Positions 9,154 to 18,103 of a stretch of DNA of 64,000 nucleotides are shown piece after piece. Below the pieces are notes generated by a model, which was not told where the DNA came from, did not search any database, and was given only the letters and a program-made list of their open reading frames with translations. The stretch covers positions 4,559,977 through 4,623,976 of the forward strand of contig NC_018068.1 of NCBI RefSeq assembly GCF_000255115.2, in the 5' to 3' direction. Positions within the stretch are counted from its first letter, which is position 1. Each line of letters opens with the position of its first letter. Source of the stretch: Desulfosporosinus acidiphilus SJ4 (lineage in GTDB: Bacteria; Bacillota; Desulfitobacteriia; Desulfitobacteriales; Desulfitobacteriaceae). The position numbers were made by a program, and so were the translations under genes.

Positions 9154-11232
9154 TTATTTGACTTCGGGTTTTATGTCAATTGCCATCTGAACACTCAAGT
9201 GAGTTTTATCACCATTATGAATTATTTCGTCAGGTATAAATGTATCTTCCGAACTGAAATTAATAGAGCTATTCGCATTTAAGAGGATCTTAATTGATTC
9301 ATCGGGTTTAAGTCTAACTGATTGATCTGAAGCTCCTTTTTTGATTTTCAAACTTATTCCCTGAGGCCTAAAAATTTTTGGGGGAGCTGTAATTGTTATC
9401 TGTGCATCTTGCCCACTCGTATTGACACTCCAATTCTTGCCACACCAAGATGCTTTACCATTTAGTATGCAATAATTGTTATCCCATACTTCTCCATCAA
9501 ACCATACTGCATTTATGTTGTTTGGGACTTTCCATAAAAAAATTCCAGATTGATCGATTAGTGGTTTACCAAGTAACATTTCAAGGTTATTTCTAATAGA
9601 TATCTCATGTTGTGATTTAGAACGTGGAATATATATGACCCTTTTAGCTTTTGTTAACCTGATTAATGCAGCTAAATAATTTTGCGTTAAATATTTTTGG
9701 CTATCATCATTGATTTCTAATAATTGCTTAAAACTTGTCATTGCTGGGGTGTTTTTCGCATAGCCATATAAATTTACTACTGGAAAAGCGTATCTTCCAT
9801 CTGCTAGCGCTTCCATTACAACATTGAAATTAGAAGTAAAGAAAGCTGTAGGTTCGCCTTTCAAATTATCATAAAAAGCTCCATTCCGCAGAAGAGCTTG
9901 ATTCGACGAAGGTATCTGAAATGATGGAAAGGGTATTATAGGAAGCCAAGTCAAATAAATAGAAATCAACAAAATTAATGTTATTGCTTTACTTTTTCTT
10001 GTATTATTATTTAAATAATCCTCAAGTGCTAAAATTATGAGAATAATTATTCCGACATCTCCATAAAGCATTAATCTTGATGGTAATGCCTGCTTAAGTA
10101 ACGGCAAATGTTCAATTAAAATCCACGGCAAAGTAATTTTTGTAGTATATCCTAATATATGAAGATAGGGTCCCATGGATAATATGATTGAAATTAATAC
10201 AAGTGAAAATAGTATTTTAGTTAATCTTCTTTTCCATAGTCTTTGCGCCGCCCAAAATAATAATAGAATCGCGGATAATCCAAGGTATCCGTTTTGTTCC
10301 GCAACATTACCAGTATACTTTGATGCTATAAGCGTTGTCGCATGACCATGAAGTAAATATATTGGGGTTGGTAAAATAAAGCCAAGTAAATCATTGACAT
10401 AAAAATTTCTAGGTTGAATTGGACTAGAATAAGAAATTGTAAACGGTCCCCAAAAAAGTTCTATGATACCTGGTAATATAAATAGTGTACAAATTCCAAG
10501 TGCTACCAATATAGTTTTAATATTTATAGGGATAAAAATATTAGAACACTTGTCCCTCGCGTTTATAAACATTAAACCCAAAAGTATTAATAATATCATT
10601 GCAGCAGTAGCAAAAACCTCTAGAGACGTATAAAATTGACATGCAGCTATAAATCCCAAAATGAATCCATATAATAATGGCCTTGTAACATTTTTGTTGA
10701 TAATGTCAATTGACATGTATATTATTGCTAATAAAAAGACGACAGTAAGTAAATTTGCATGACCCAATGAGTGAGCTGATAAATATGGCATTAACCCAAA
10801 TAGCCCACCGCCAAGTACTGACATCCACCTCCTGGAACCTAACTTATAGAGAATTAAATTACCCAAATAACATGACACAACCATATTAATAAAAAATAAT
10901 AAGTTATAAGCAAAAACTGTATTGCACAGATACACTATTGGTCCTATTAAAAATGATTCGGCTAATATAGACGTTACTGCCATTAGATTAATTCCACCAG
11001 GATAGTTTAAAAGGCGTGAAATAAATGGATTCTGGCCATGTAAGATAGAATTCCAAAAGGATCCGAGAAACCACATTGCCTGTTCAGAATCGCCACCGCC
11101 TCCGACCTGCATTGCAAACGGATGCAGCAATGCTTTACCCATAAAGATAAAAGCGATAAATACATATATAATAAGTTCAAATATTACCCATAATATTTCT
11201 TTACTGGGTTTTGTCTTCAAAGGAATAAGCAC
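9154..11232 (-). CDS. Large multi-spanning GT-C-type glycosyltransferase candidate with C-terminal soluble domain
   Basis: A 692-residue protein with about 12 membrane segments up to residue ~450, followed by an extracellular C-terminal region. After the first membrane segment comes a loop with the acidic motif GGGGDSEQAMWFL, as expected for the catalytic Asp/Glu loop of GT-C enzymes that use polyprenyl-phosphate sugars. The last ~130 residues are beta-rich (for example NWSVNTSGQDAQITITAPP) and may bind sugar. The start is a GTG with AAGGA 9 nt upstream. It is directly followed by gtrB and gtrA, so it is the likely third, acceptor-specific partner of a GtrABC-type system. No named family was recognised, and the catalytic assignment is inference. 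Confidence 0.6.
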   Translation of the reverse strand: MLIPLKTKPSKEILWVIFELIIYVFIAFIFMGKALLHPFAMQVGGGGDSEQAMWFLGSFWNSILHGQNPFISRLLNYPGGINLMAVTSILAESFLIGPIVYLCNTVFAYNLLFFINMVVSCYLGNLILYKLGSRRWMSVLGGGLFGLMPYLSAHSLGHANLLTVVFLLAIIYMSIDIINKNVTRPLLYGFILGFIAACQFYTSLEVFATAAMILLILLGLMFINARDKCSNIFIPINIKTILVALGICTLFILPGIIELFWGPFTISYSSPIQPRNFYVNDLLGFILPTPIYLLHGHATTLIASKYTGNVAEQNGYLGLSAILLLFWAAQRLWKRRLTKILFSLVLISIILSMGPYLHILGYTTKITLPWILIEHLPLLKQALPSRLMLYGDVGIIILIILALEDYLNNNTRKSKAITLILLISIYLTWLPIIPFPSFQIPSSNQALLRNGAFYDNLKGEPTAFFTSNFNVVMEALADGRYAFPVVNLYGYAKNTPAMTSFKQLLEINDDSQKYLTQNYLAALIRLTKAKRVIYIPRSKSQHEISIRNNLEMLLGKPLIDQSGIFLWKVPNNINAVWFDGEVWDNNYCILNGKASWCGKNWSVNTSGQDAQITITAPPKIFRPQGISLKIKKGASDQSVRLKPDESIKILLNANSSINFSSEDTFIPDEIIHNGDKTHLSVQMAIDIKPEVK

Positions 11233-11265
11233 CTCTCTCTATCCTTGCCAAATCAAATGTCTTTT

Positions 11266-11757
11266 TCATTGGACATCTAGATTAATGAGCGGAATATCTT
11301 TACTCTTATCCTTAAACCAAGAAACTCCCTCTTGAACCATATCTAACTGTACAATATATTGTCCTTGTTGATTAGGCGCCTTCACAATCAATGACAAAGT
11401 AACCTTCTGCCCTGGAAGAAGATCCTTAGGAAGACTTGAGCGCAGTCCATCATCGATTATAGAATATTTATCTGTATTCAAAACGTGATATGACATATGC
11501 ACTGGATTTGAACCGTCATAAGGCCAAATAAAATTACTTGTATTTGTAACCACTACCTTTTCGGTTATAGTCTGTCCTGGCTTACAATTCAGCGTTTTCC
11601 TATTAAGAGAAAATTTTTCACTATAAATTTTTGACTTTTGATCGAAACCATTGAGCGTCATATAATGGGCATTCATTATACGAGCGTTCAAGACAAGAAG
11701 ACCTAAGATCAGAAGGGGTAGAAGAATAAAGACACCAATTTCCACTTTGCGTTTCAT
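11266..11757 (-). CDS. Small membrane-anchored Ig-like domain protein
   Basis: A 163-residue protein with one N-terminal membrane segment (residues ~8-27, VEIGVFILLPLLILGLLVL), basic on the cytoplasmic side. It is followed by one beta-sandwich-like domain: PGQTITEKVVVTNTS, then NPVHMSYHVL, then LPGQKVTLSLIVKAP, then GQYIVQLDMVQEGVSWF. The same pattern occurs at the C-terminus of the sulfotransferase at 3423-5093. The start is an ATG with GAGGA 8 nt upstream; a GTG 15 nt earlier is less likely. The gene is 33 bp before the GT-C gene. It has no catalytic motif. It could be an extracytoplasmic docking or accessory subunit for the GT-C enzyme, which is inference. Confidence 0.6.
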   Translation of the reverse strand: MKRKVEIGVFILLPLLILGLLVLNARIMNAHYMTLNGFDQKSKIYSEKFSLNRKTLNCKPGQTITEKVVVTNTSNFIWPYDGSNPVHMSYHVLNTDKYSIIDDGLRSSLPKDLLPGQKVTLSLIVKAPNQQGQYIVQLDMVQEGVSWFKDKSKDIPLINLDVQ

Positions 11758-11845
11758 ACGATTATTCCTCACTACTACTTTCTATACTACAAGCAAATTG
11801 TTTTCTTGAACAACCTACTGTTACCATACTAAACCGTCCCATTTA

Positions 11846-12931
11846 TTATCTTAATGCTTCTCTATATGCTTCCGTTATTTGGTCTAATGTATCACTCCAC
11901 GAAAATAACTTGATTCTTTCCAACCCCCTTAATCTTAGTTCCTCTTTTATCTCCTGGCTACCTAGAATTCCAGAAACCACTTCGTATATACTATTCTCAT
12001 TCAGAGGATCAAAAAGTATGGCGGCTTCTCCAGCTACTTCTGGAATAGAGGAAGAATTTGAGGTTGCTACAGGTGTTCCACAGGCCATAGCCTCTAAAAT
12101 CGGGAGTCCAAACCCTTCATAAAGCGACGGAAAAACGAATAATTCCGACATGCTATAAAGTGAAATCAAATCCTGTTGATCCACGGAGCCTAAATAGAAA
12201 ATGTTATCGGCATTTCGAGAATTAGTATTTAATGTGTTCCCTCTCCAGCTTCCACCGATTATGGCAAGATCGATTTTAAACGTTTCACTAAGCCGAGGAA
12301 ATATCTTAATTAACCGCTCAACGTTTTTTCTTGGCTCATTTCCGCCTATAGTTAAAACGTAAGGTCTATGTAGTCCAAATTTATTTCGGACATTAGTTAA
12401 AGTGTTTAAATCAGTGACTGGTTTAAATTCCTCACTGCATCCTAGGTAAATAACTTTTATTTTCTTCTCCTGAACTGCGAAATACTTAAGTATTTCTTGC
12501 TTTGAAAAGTTCGAATCCGTTATGATATATTCCGTTCGTCCCGTTGAGATTGCCATGGCTAACTTATAGTAGATTCGTTCAACCAAACTTTTAAGATATT
12601 GACCTTTTAACACTGCCGGAATTACATCGTGAACTGTAACCAATGATTTACAACCAGGGAATACCGGTAATCCAAAATTCATGGGATTATGTAGAATATC
12701 GATATTATTTTCTTTAAGATACCTTGGTAAATCAATCTGTTCCCATGCAAGTCTTTTTAACCGCGACGAATATAATTTGCTTAAACTACTTTGTCTTGAG
12801 AGTTCCATCCCATCATAAACAGGAACAGTAACTATGTCAGAATAGATTCTTGGTATTTCTTCCAAAAGAATTCTACTATAGTTTCCTATTCCTGTTCGTG
12901 GCATAGCTCTCATGTCTATTGCGACGCGCAC
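11846..12931 (-). CDS. GT4 family glycosyltransferase
   Basis: A 361-residue GT-B enzyme. It begins VAIDMRAMPRTGIGNYSRIL, a start typical of GT4 mannosyl/rhamnosyltransferases whose first loop carries the glycine-rich acceptor motif. The middle contains VLTIGGNEPRKNVERLI, the linker and donor-domain entry. The donor motif is EGFGLPILEAMACGTPVATS (E-x7-E) near residue 270. It uses a GTG start with a perfect GGAGG 7 nt upstream. Along with the three GT4 genes upstream, it probably builds the glycan from GDP-sugars; the exact linkage cannot be read from sequence. Confidence 0.88.
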   Translation of the reverse strand: MRVAIDMRAMPRTGIGNYSRILLEEIPRIYSDIVTVPVYDGMELSRQSSLSKLYSSRLKRLAWEQIDLPRYLKENNIDILHNPMNFGLPVFPGCKSLVTVHDVIPAVLKGQYLKSLVERIYYKLAMAISTGRTEYIITDSNFSKQEILKYFAVQEKKIKVIYLGCSEEFKPVTDLNTLTNVRNKFGLHRPYVLTIGGNEPRKNVERLIKIFPRLSETFKIDLAIIGGSWRGNTLNTNSRNADNIFYLGSVDQQDLISLYSMSELFVFPSLYEGFGLPILEAMACGTPVATSNSSSIPEVAGEAAILFDPLNENSIYEVVSGILGSQEIKEELRLRGLERIKLFSWSDTLDQITEAYREALR

Positions 12932-12992
12932 TATTCGACCTCCAATTTTCTATAACTAATGTATATTTCTTATCTCGAGCATAAAAAATTAT

Positions 12993-14303
12993 TTAGAGAA
13001 CCTTAATAATACGCTTAGATAAAAATTTAAGATAGTCTCCATTTTCCTCTGTAATACCAAGCTGAATGAGTTTATCTGCTATAGTGTCAAGATATTTTGT
13101 AGTAAAAGATCTTAACCTATCCTTTGAAATAAAGGAACTGATTTTTTGGGCAATCAAATCAGGGTCGTGTTCCTGAAGAACATATTCTTTAGCTGCGCTT
13201 CCTAACCCCTGCATTCCTACCTTATCTCGAACAAGGTTTTCTATGGCTTTTTTTAATGCGGGTTTCTCAAACTCCTCTTCTATAGGAACTTTCACTACAA
13301 CTTCATCTGGCAACTCAGAAAACCATGCATCATCAGACACAATACAAGCTTTTCCTGCTGTCATTGCTCTCAACAAAGTAGCTGATGTCTCACCCATTGA
13401 TGGATATCGTAGATTTACTACAATATCAACACAATGAATTAACTTTTCGAATTCGTGAATTGAGATATAACCCGTCTTCATAATTTTTTCATTCAAACAA
13501 GCGTCAACATAATCGCCTTCGCCTACCATTAAGTACTTAACTTTAAGGTTTTGGTCTGTTTGAATTTCATTGATTGCTTTAATAACCTGATAATTTCTCT
13601 TCGTAGGTGCGATATATCCAAAGGATGCAACTAAAATCTCGTCGTCAGTTACTCCATATTTTGCTCTAACTCTTTTAATCTCATCATCTAAAATATTTAT
13701 TTCATTATTATAATTAATTTGATTTATATGCTCTACATGAGGGTTACATATTCCTGTTTGAAGCACCATCTTTTTTGCATATTCCGAGTGAACTATTATA
13801 CCTTTAGCATTTTCTACTACACGCCTTACTAACGGTAATTTTCCAGGTTTATTGTATTGCAGCGGAGGAAGATCTCCAGTTAGGACTTCTTTGGCCGCAC
13901 GGATTCCGTTATCACCATAATTATAGTAAAGCTCTGAAAGATATAACTCATTACTCTTCAAATAGTTTAAATAATAACCTGTAATTAGATAATAGAGTAC
14001 AAAATCATGTAGAATCACATACCCTGGATATTCAAGAAAAACATCATACATTCCAGCATGAAATTCGGGGTTATTCCCTAAATTGTATATAATCGCATCA
14101 TATTTGATAAGCCTCTTGCGATCGTTCTTATGTTTCTTAAAATCAAATATTCTATATTGTGATATTGCAGAATTATTCGGCTTAAAACCATCAACCCAGA
14201 GATCTATTTCACTGTACCTGCTTAAATAGGAAAGGAGAAATTCAGAGTAATCTGAAATACCGCTTTTTAGTGGGTTTAATGGACTGAAGTACGCAATTTT
14301 CAT
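12993..14303 (-). CDS. GT4-like glycosyltransferase with degenerate donor motif
   Basis: A 436-residue GT-B protein starting MKIAYFSPLNPLKSGISDYSEF, the form seen in glycosyltransferases of S-layer and O-antigen clusters. The donor site reads GETSATLLRAMTAGKACIVSD. The first Glu is present but the usual second Glu of E-x7-E is Arg, a variant common in this subgroup. About 60 residues beyond the GT fold form a helical tail. The ATG at 14303 overlaps the upstream gene's TGA in an ATGA, so translation is probably coupled; the ten residues read before it are not used. It acts after or with the GT4 at 14300-15340. Confidence 0.82.
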   Translation of the reverse strand: MKIAYFSPLNPLKSGISDYSEFLLSYLSRYSEIDLWVDGFKPNNSAISQYRIFDFKKHKNDRKRLIKYDAIIYNLGNNPEFHAGMYDVFLEYPGYVILHDFVLYYLITGYYLNYLKSNELYLSELYYNYGDNGIRAAKEVLTGDLPPLQYNKPGKLPLVRRVVENAKGIIVHSEYAKKMVLQTGICNPHVEHINQINYNNEINILDDEIKRVRAKYGVTDDEILVASFGYIAPTKRNYQVIKAINEIQTDQNLKVKYLMVGEGDYVDACLNEKIMKTGYISIHEFEKLIHCVDIVVNLRYPSMGETSATLLRAMTAGKACIVSDDAWFSELPDEVVVKVPIEEEFEKPALKKAIENLVRDKVGMQGLGSAAKEYVLQEHDPDLIAQKISSFISKDRLRSFTTKYLDTIADKLIQLGITEENGDYLKFLSKRIIKVL

Positions 14304-15340
14304 CCAATTAACCTCTCTATCACATAATCCCAACTAATATTAAGTTTTTTCATAAGCTTAGAACCATTTTCGCCTAATTGACGGGCTTTTTCTTTGTTAT
14401 CATATAGTATATCTATGGTTTCAGCTATTTCCTTCGGATCAGTATTAAGAATAAAACCGTTTGAGTTATTGACAAATTCCAGAGGACCACCAGAATCTTC
14501 ATGTGTTATTACGGATTTACCTGAGAAAAACGCCTCTAAGGTCACATAGCCATAATCTTCTTGATGAGGTCCAAAGTAAACACTTAGACAATTAGAATAT
14601 AATCGTATTTTCTCCTCTTCACTAATAAAACCTAACATTTCTAACTTCGATTCTGTTCCATCTTCTCTTACGATTTTCCTTATTTGCTCAATATACCTCG
14701 GATCTCCACTACCGGCAAGTACTACCTTTACAGGAGATTTACAATACTTTAAAGCCTTAACTAGAAGTAATTGACGTTTAATGCTGTCAATTCGGCTCGG
14801 ATAAAATATGTAGTCATCAATGTTATTAGGCTCAAGTTTTTCCAAATTCATTGGTGGAGGGTAAAGAGGAGTAGACTCTATCCCATTGTATCGCATTAGT
14901 CTGTCAGTTACTGTTGTCGAAATTGTGAATATTTTCTTGGCCTCTCTTAAATGTATGTTGTCATTTTCGATAATAAGTTGTCGAACTTCCGGTCCTGACT
15001 CCATATTATGTAAATCCCCATGCCCAGTATTCCATAATTCATAAGCTTGTCTATGTTGATGGAGGAGCCAGAGAACTTTATTAGGATGGGATATATAATA
15101 AGCCGGAAATTTTGTTCCTATCAAAAGATCGATCTTTTGACCATTTACTTCAGTTAGGTCAACGAGTTGAGATAAGACCATTCCATCAATAAGGGTCTTG
15201 GCTGGATACCATTTAAACGGGATAGTAATAATATCAGCTTCATACCCCCTAGCTCTCAAGGCATCAAGCAGCATTTGGGCATGTATTTCCGCTCCGCCGC
15301 GTATAAATGGGACCTGAACTGTCGCAATTGCAACTTTCAA
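14300..15340 (-). CDS. GT4 family glycosyltransferase
   Basis: A 346-residue GT-B enzyme beginning VAIATVQVPFIRGGAEIHAQMLL, with the GGAE acceptor loop. Donor-domain features are FYPSRIDSIKRQLLLVKAL and VVLAGSGDP, then QEDYGYVTLEAFFSGKSVITH with the E-x7-E pair. It starts at a TTG that overlaps the preceding stop as TTGA, with AGGAAG 9 nt upstream. It overlaps the next gene by 4 bp as well, so 12993-16461 forms a tightly coupled block of three glycosyltransferases. Confidence 0.87.
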   Translation of the reverse strand: MKVAIATVQVPFIRGGAEIHAQMLLDALRARGYEADIITIPFKWYPAKTLIDGMVLSQLVDLTEVNGQKIDLLIGTKFPAYYISHPNKVLWLLHQHRQAYELWNTGHGDLHNMESGPEVRQLIIENDNIHLREAKKIFTISTTVTDRLMRYNGIESTPLYPPPMNLEKLEPNNIDDYIFYPSRIDSIKRQLLLVKALKYCKSPVKVVLAGSGDPRYIEQIRKIVREDGTESKLEMLGFISEEEKIRLYSNCLSVYFGPHQEDYGYVTLEAFFSGKSVITHEDSGGPLEFVNNSNGFILNTDPKEIAETIDILYDNKEKARQLGENGSKLMKKLNISWDYVIERLIG

Positions 15341-16461
15341 ATTGGCTCACTTCCTATTACTTTATTCAACGAAGCGTTAAATCTTTCTTGAATATTTTGC
15401 TGTGAAAATCTTCTGTATAAATTTATATAACCATTATCTTGGCAAAACTCTTTTATCTCCAAATCATGGAATACGGTATAAAGCGCAGCAGCGGCCAAGT
15501 TGTAATCAATCGATTCGAGCACAATCTGATCAGGACCTACAGTCTCCTTCAGAGCACTCCCATTAAAGGTAACTATTGGTAAACCATGGAACTGCGCCTC
15601 TATGAGCGGTACACAAAACCCCTCATGTTCACTCATACATAAGAAAGCGTCGGAAGATAAATAAAGTGCTTTAATATCCTGCAGCGGTAGCTTGTCCGTA
15701 AAACTAATATTTTCTTCCAAATTTTTTTCTCTAATAATACCTCTTAATTCATCCATATAACTTTTGAGATGGTGGGTGTCAATACTCCCCACGAGCCACA
15801 ATTGAATATCCTTATCATAATTATCTTTATAATTTTTAATAACATTGATTAAATGCTTATGGCCTTTATTCGGAGCTATTCGACCAACAAAAAAAACATT
15901 TTTCCTTTTATTACTAAATACTTGATTAACTAATGAAATATTTGGAGATATTTCAGACCAATCTTCAATTGCATGGAAAGGCGGGACAACGTCAATGCTT
16001 TCATATTGTAAACCGTAGTTTAATAAATCTATCTTGTTATATTCCGAATCTGCCAGCCAATGCCCGTTTTCGTAAATCCGAATAAACCTTGCTGTTTGCT
16101 CCCTACCCTGAAGAGTCATTTCGTAATATAACTGTGAATAAGATTTAAAAAATTCTGGAGGCGTAATATTATGATATCTGAAAAACAAATGAGCTTTGCA
16201 ATGATTAATAAGTTCTTCTCCCTTATCCCAAAAAACACTATGGTGATAAATCAAAATATTTTTTTTATCCTTTAGATATTTTAATAAGTCATATTCATTC
16301 ATTTTGTATCTTTCAAAATCACCTAAATAGTTCTCTGCATAGATAAACACTTCATAGTTCATATTAGTTAACGTTTGGTACATTCCAAGAATGTCATGTC
16401 CAATAGCATCTCCATCAACAACTGTTTGATGTGCAATTACTACCTTAAGCCTTTGGTTCAT
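15337..16461 (-). CDS. GT4 family glycosyltransferase
   Basis: A 374-residue GT-B enzyme. The acceptor domain starts RLKVVIAHQTVVDGDAIGHDILGMYQ. The donor domain has FFVGRIAPNKGHKHLINVI and SEHEGFCVPLIEAQFHGLPIVTF (E-x7-E). The best start is the ATG at 16461, just after the methyltransferase stop, with an AAGGAAG box. This subtype (GFCVPLIEA) is frequent beside Wzm/Wzt exporters and coiled-coil methyltransferases in D-rhamnan and S-layer glycan loci (family knowledge, not verified here). Confidence 0.86.
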   Translation of the reverse strand: MNQRLKVVIAHQTVVDGDAIGHDILGMYQTLTNMNYEVFIYAENYLGDFERYKMNEYDLLKYLKDKKNILIYHHSVFWDKGEELINHCKAHLFFRYHNITPPEFFKSYSQLYYEMTLQGREQTARFIRIYENGHWLADSEYNKIDLLNYGLQYESIDVVPPFHAIEDWSEISPNISLVNQVFSNKRKNVFFVGRIAPNKGHKHLINVIKNYKDNYDKDIQLWLVGSIDTHHLKSYMDELRGIIREKNLEENISFTDKLPLQDIKALYLSSDAFLCMSEHEGFCVPLIEAQFHGLPIVTFNGSALKETVGPDQIVLESIDYNLAAAALYTVFHDLEIKEFCQDNGYINLYRRFSQQNIQERFNASLNKVIGSEPI

Positions 16462-16465
16462 CCTG

Positions 16466-17995
16466 CTATACCACTTCCTTACGTAGAACAATTGCATAAT
16501 CCTGTGCATCGTAAAATAGGCTATTAAATCGATCGATAAGTAAATCTACTCTACTATCACAAACTTGCTCCATACTATTAGTTGATATTCTAGAGGAAAT
16601 GTCTGGGTTAAGTGCCAACTGGTCAACTACCTTTAACCCTACACTTTCGGCAACAAATTGCAAGGTTATTGGATGAACCGGGCGAATGTGAGATAAATCC
16701 ATATAGAACCAGTTGCTAATTGCCTGTATGTTCTGGGGGTTAATTGTTTCCAATATCAAAATACCTGATACTTTTAGCTTCGAGTGAACGAGATTAATGA
16801 ATCGAATTAAAAGCCTTGACTCCAAGTGTTCAATAACCTGAAGAGCTATGATTCCATCCAAACTATTGTCTTCTTGGCCTTCTAGATAGGTAAATAAATC
16901 CGATTGAATGACAGGCAGACCTCTATCTTGGCAATAACCAACCATATCCTCGTTGAGATCAATCCCCATAACGCCAATTCCATTTTCAGACAAAAGCTCT
17001 ACAAACTCCCCACGACCGCAGCCAATATCCAAAACATTGCTTTTATTTCTAAAATAGTCAAGATAAACCTTCTGACGCTCTTTAATTTCTTCTCTGCTCC
17101 CTCTAAATCTCTGTTCGAAAAGAAAATAGTCGATATCTAGATTATCATTCTTGTCCTCCTGAATCAGGCGCTCCACGGTTTGAGTACCTAATTCAAGATT
17201 AAGACCTTTGTTAATTTTTCTTTCCAACCTTCTTAATCGGTCAGCTATCAAGGTGAGTTCAGGTTCTAAAGAACGCTTCGTTTGTTCTTCTACTTGAGAG
17301 AATATCTCTGCCATACCTATCTTTTCTGACAGTTCTGCTCTGTCCACCTTAGCTGCTAACATATCACGGATTGCCTCAAATTTCGATTCATCGACTTTGC
17401 TAGCAAGAAGACCTTTTATCACCTCAAGTTCTTCTGAACCAGCTTTCCCAGCAAGATATCCCTTTAAGAGCTCAACGTCATTTCGATCTGCTTTATCTTT
17501 TAAGTTATCGGTAAAGGACTCGAATCCTCTACCTGAAATACTAAGTTCTTCGAATTGATGATTGACTGAATTCATAATAGCATCTAAGTCATGATTCTTA
17601 GTCAATATTTCTTGCAGAGCCTTAGTCTGTTCGTGAGCATAATCACCCAAAATATTAAGTGTTCGTGTTACGCTAGCATTAAACTCACGTTGGCGATCAA
17701 TCGGAGGATTTATATACCAGCGCAGGAATTTCCGCACAAATTTTTTTCCAAATACAATAAAACGCCCAATTATTTTGCGGTGAGAAGTAATCGGATAATC
17801 AATAATAATATTCCAAGTCAAATTATTCTGCCTCAGTTCCGAATCCAGTGAGCTAAGACCCTTCTCCTCAACCAAGGTATTCCTAGTTTTTGTAATATTA
17901 TTAGAGTTGGCCAAGATCATTGTCGTCTTCTTAGTCTTCATGGTATCTTGGATCCTTCTCATTACTTCCTCGATAGTAAGATGTGAATTTGCCAT
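16466..17995 (-). CDS. SAM-dependent methyltransferase with N-terminal amphipathic helix and repeat/coiled-coil region
   Basis: A 509-residue protein. Residues 73-96 form a basic amphipathic stretch (KIIGRFIVFGKKFVRKFLRWY) likely to sit on the membrane. Residues 110-265 are helical. They include about 3.5 copies of a 16-residue repeat at 168-227, each beginning K-(A/V)-(D/G), then a charged helix. The C-terminal half is a class I methyltransferase with VLDIGCGRGEFVELL at 321-335, VMGIDLNEDMV, and a motif with two His (SHIRPVHP). The gene sits between wzt and the GT4 genes. By analogy with WbdD of E. coli O8/O9a, it may cap the non-reducing end and set chain length. Methyltransferase activity is well supported; the ruler role is inference. 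Confidence 0.8.
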   Translation of the reverse strand: MANSHLTIEEVMRRIQDTMKTKKTTMILANSNNITKTRNTLVEEKGLSSLDSELRQNNLTWNIIIDYPITSHRKIIGRFIVFGKKFVRKFLRWYINPPIDRQREFNASVTRTLNILGDYAHEQTKALQEILTKNHDLDAIMNSVNHQFEELSISGRGFESFTDNLKDKADRNDVELLKGYLAGKAGSEELEVIKGLLASKVDESKFEAIRDMLAAKVDRAELSEKIGMAEIFSQVEEQTKRSLEPELTLIADRLRRLERKINKGLNLELGTQTVERLIQEDKNDNLDIDYFLFEQRFRGSREEIKERQKVYLDYFRNKSNVLDIGCGRGEFVELLSENGIGVMGIDLNEDMVGYCQDRGLPVIQSDLFTYLEGQEDNSLDGIIALQVIEHLESRLLIRFINLVHSKLKVSGILILETINPQNIQAISNWFYMDLSHIRPVHPITLQFVAESVGLKVVDQLALNPDISSRISTNSMEQVCDSRVDLLIDRFNSLFYDAQDYAIVLRKEVV

Positions 17996-18103
17996 TGTTA
18001 TCTCCTTTATCTTAGATATTGCTAAGGCCTCTAGATTCTAGGCATTTCACGTGCAAGAAAGAAATAAATAATGTACTATATTGATAATTAGTTAGTTCAT
18101 CTT

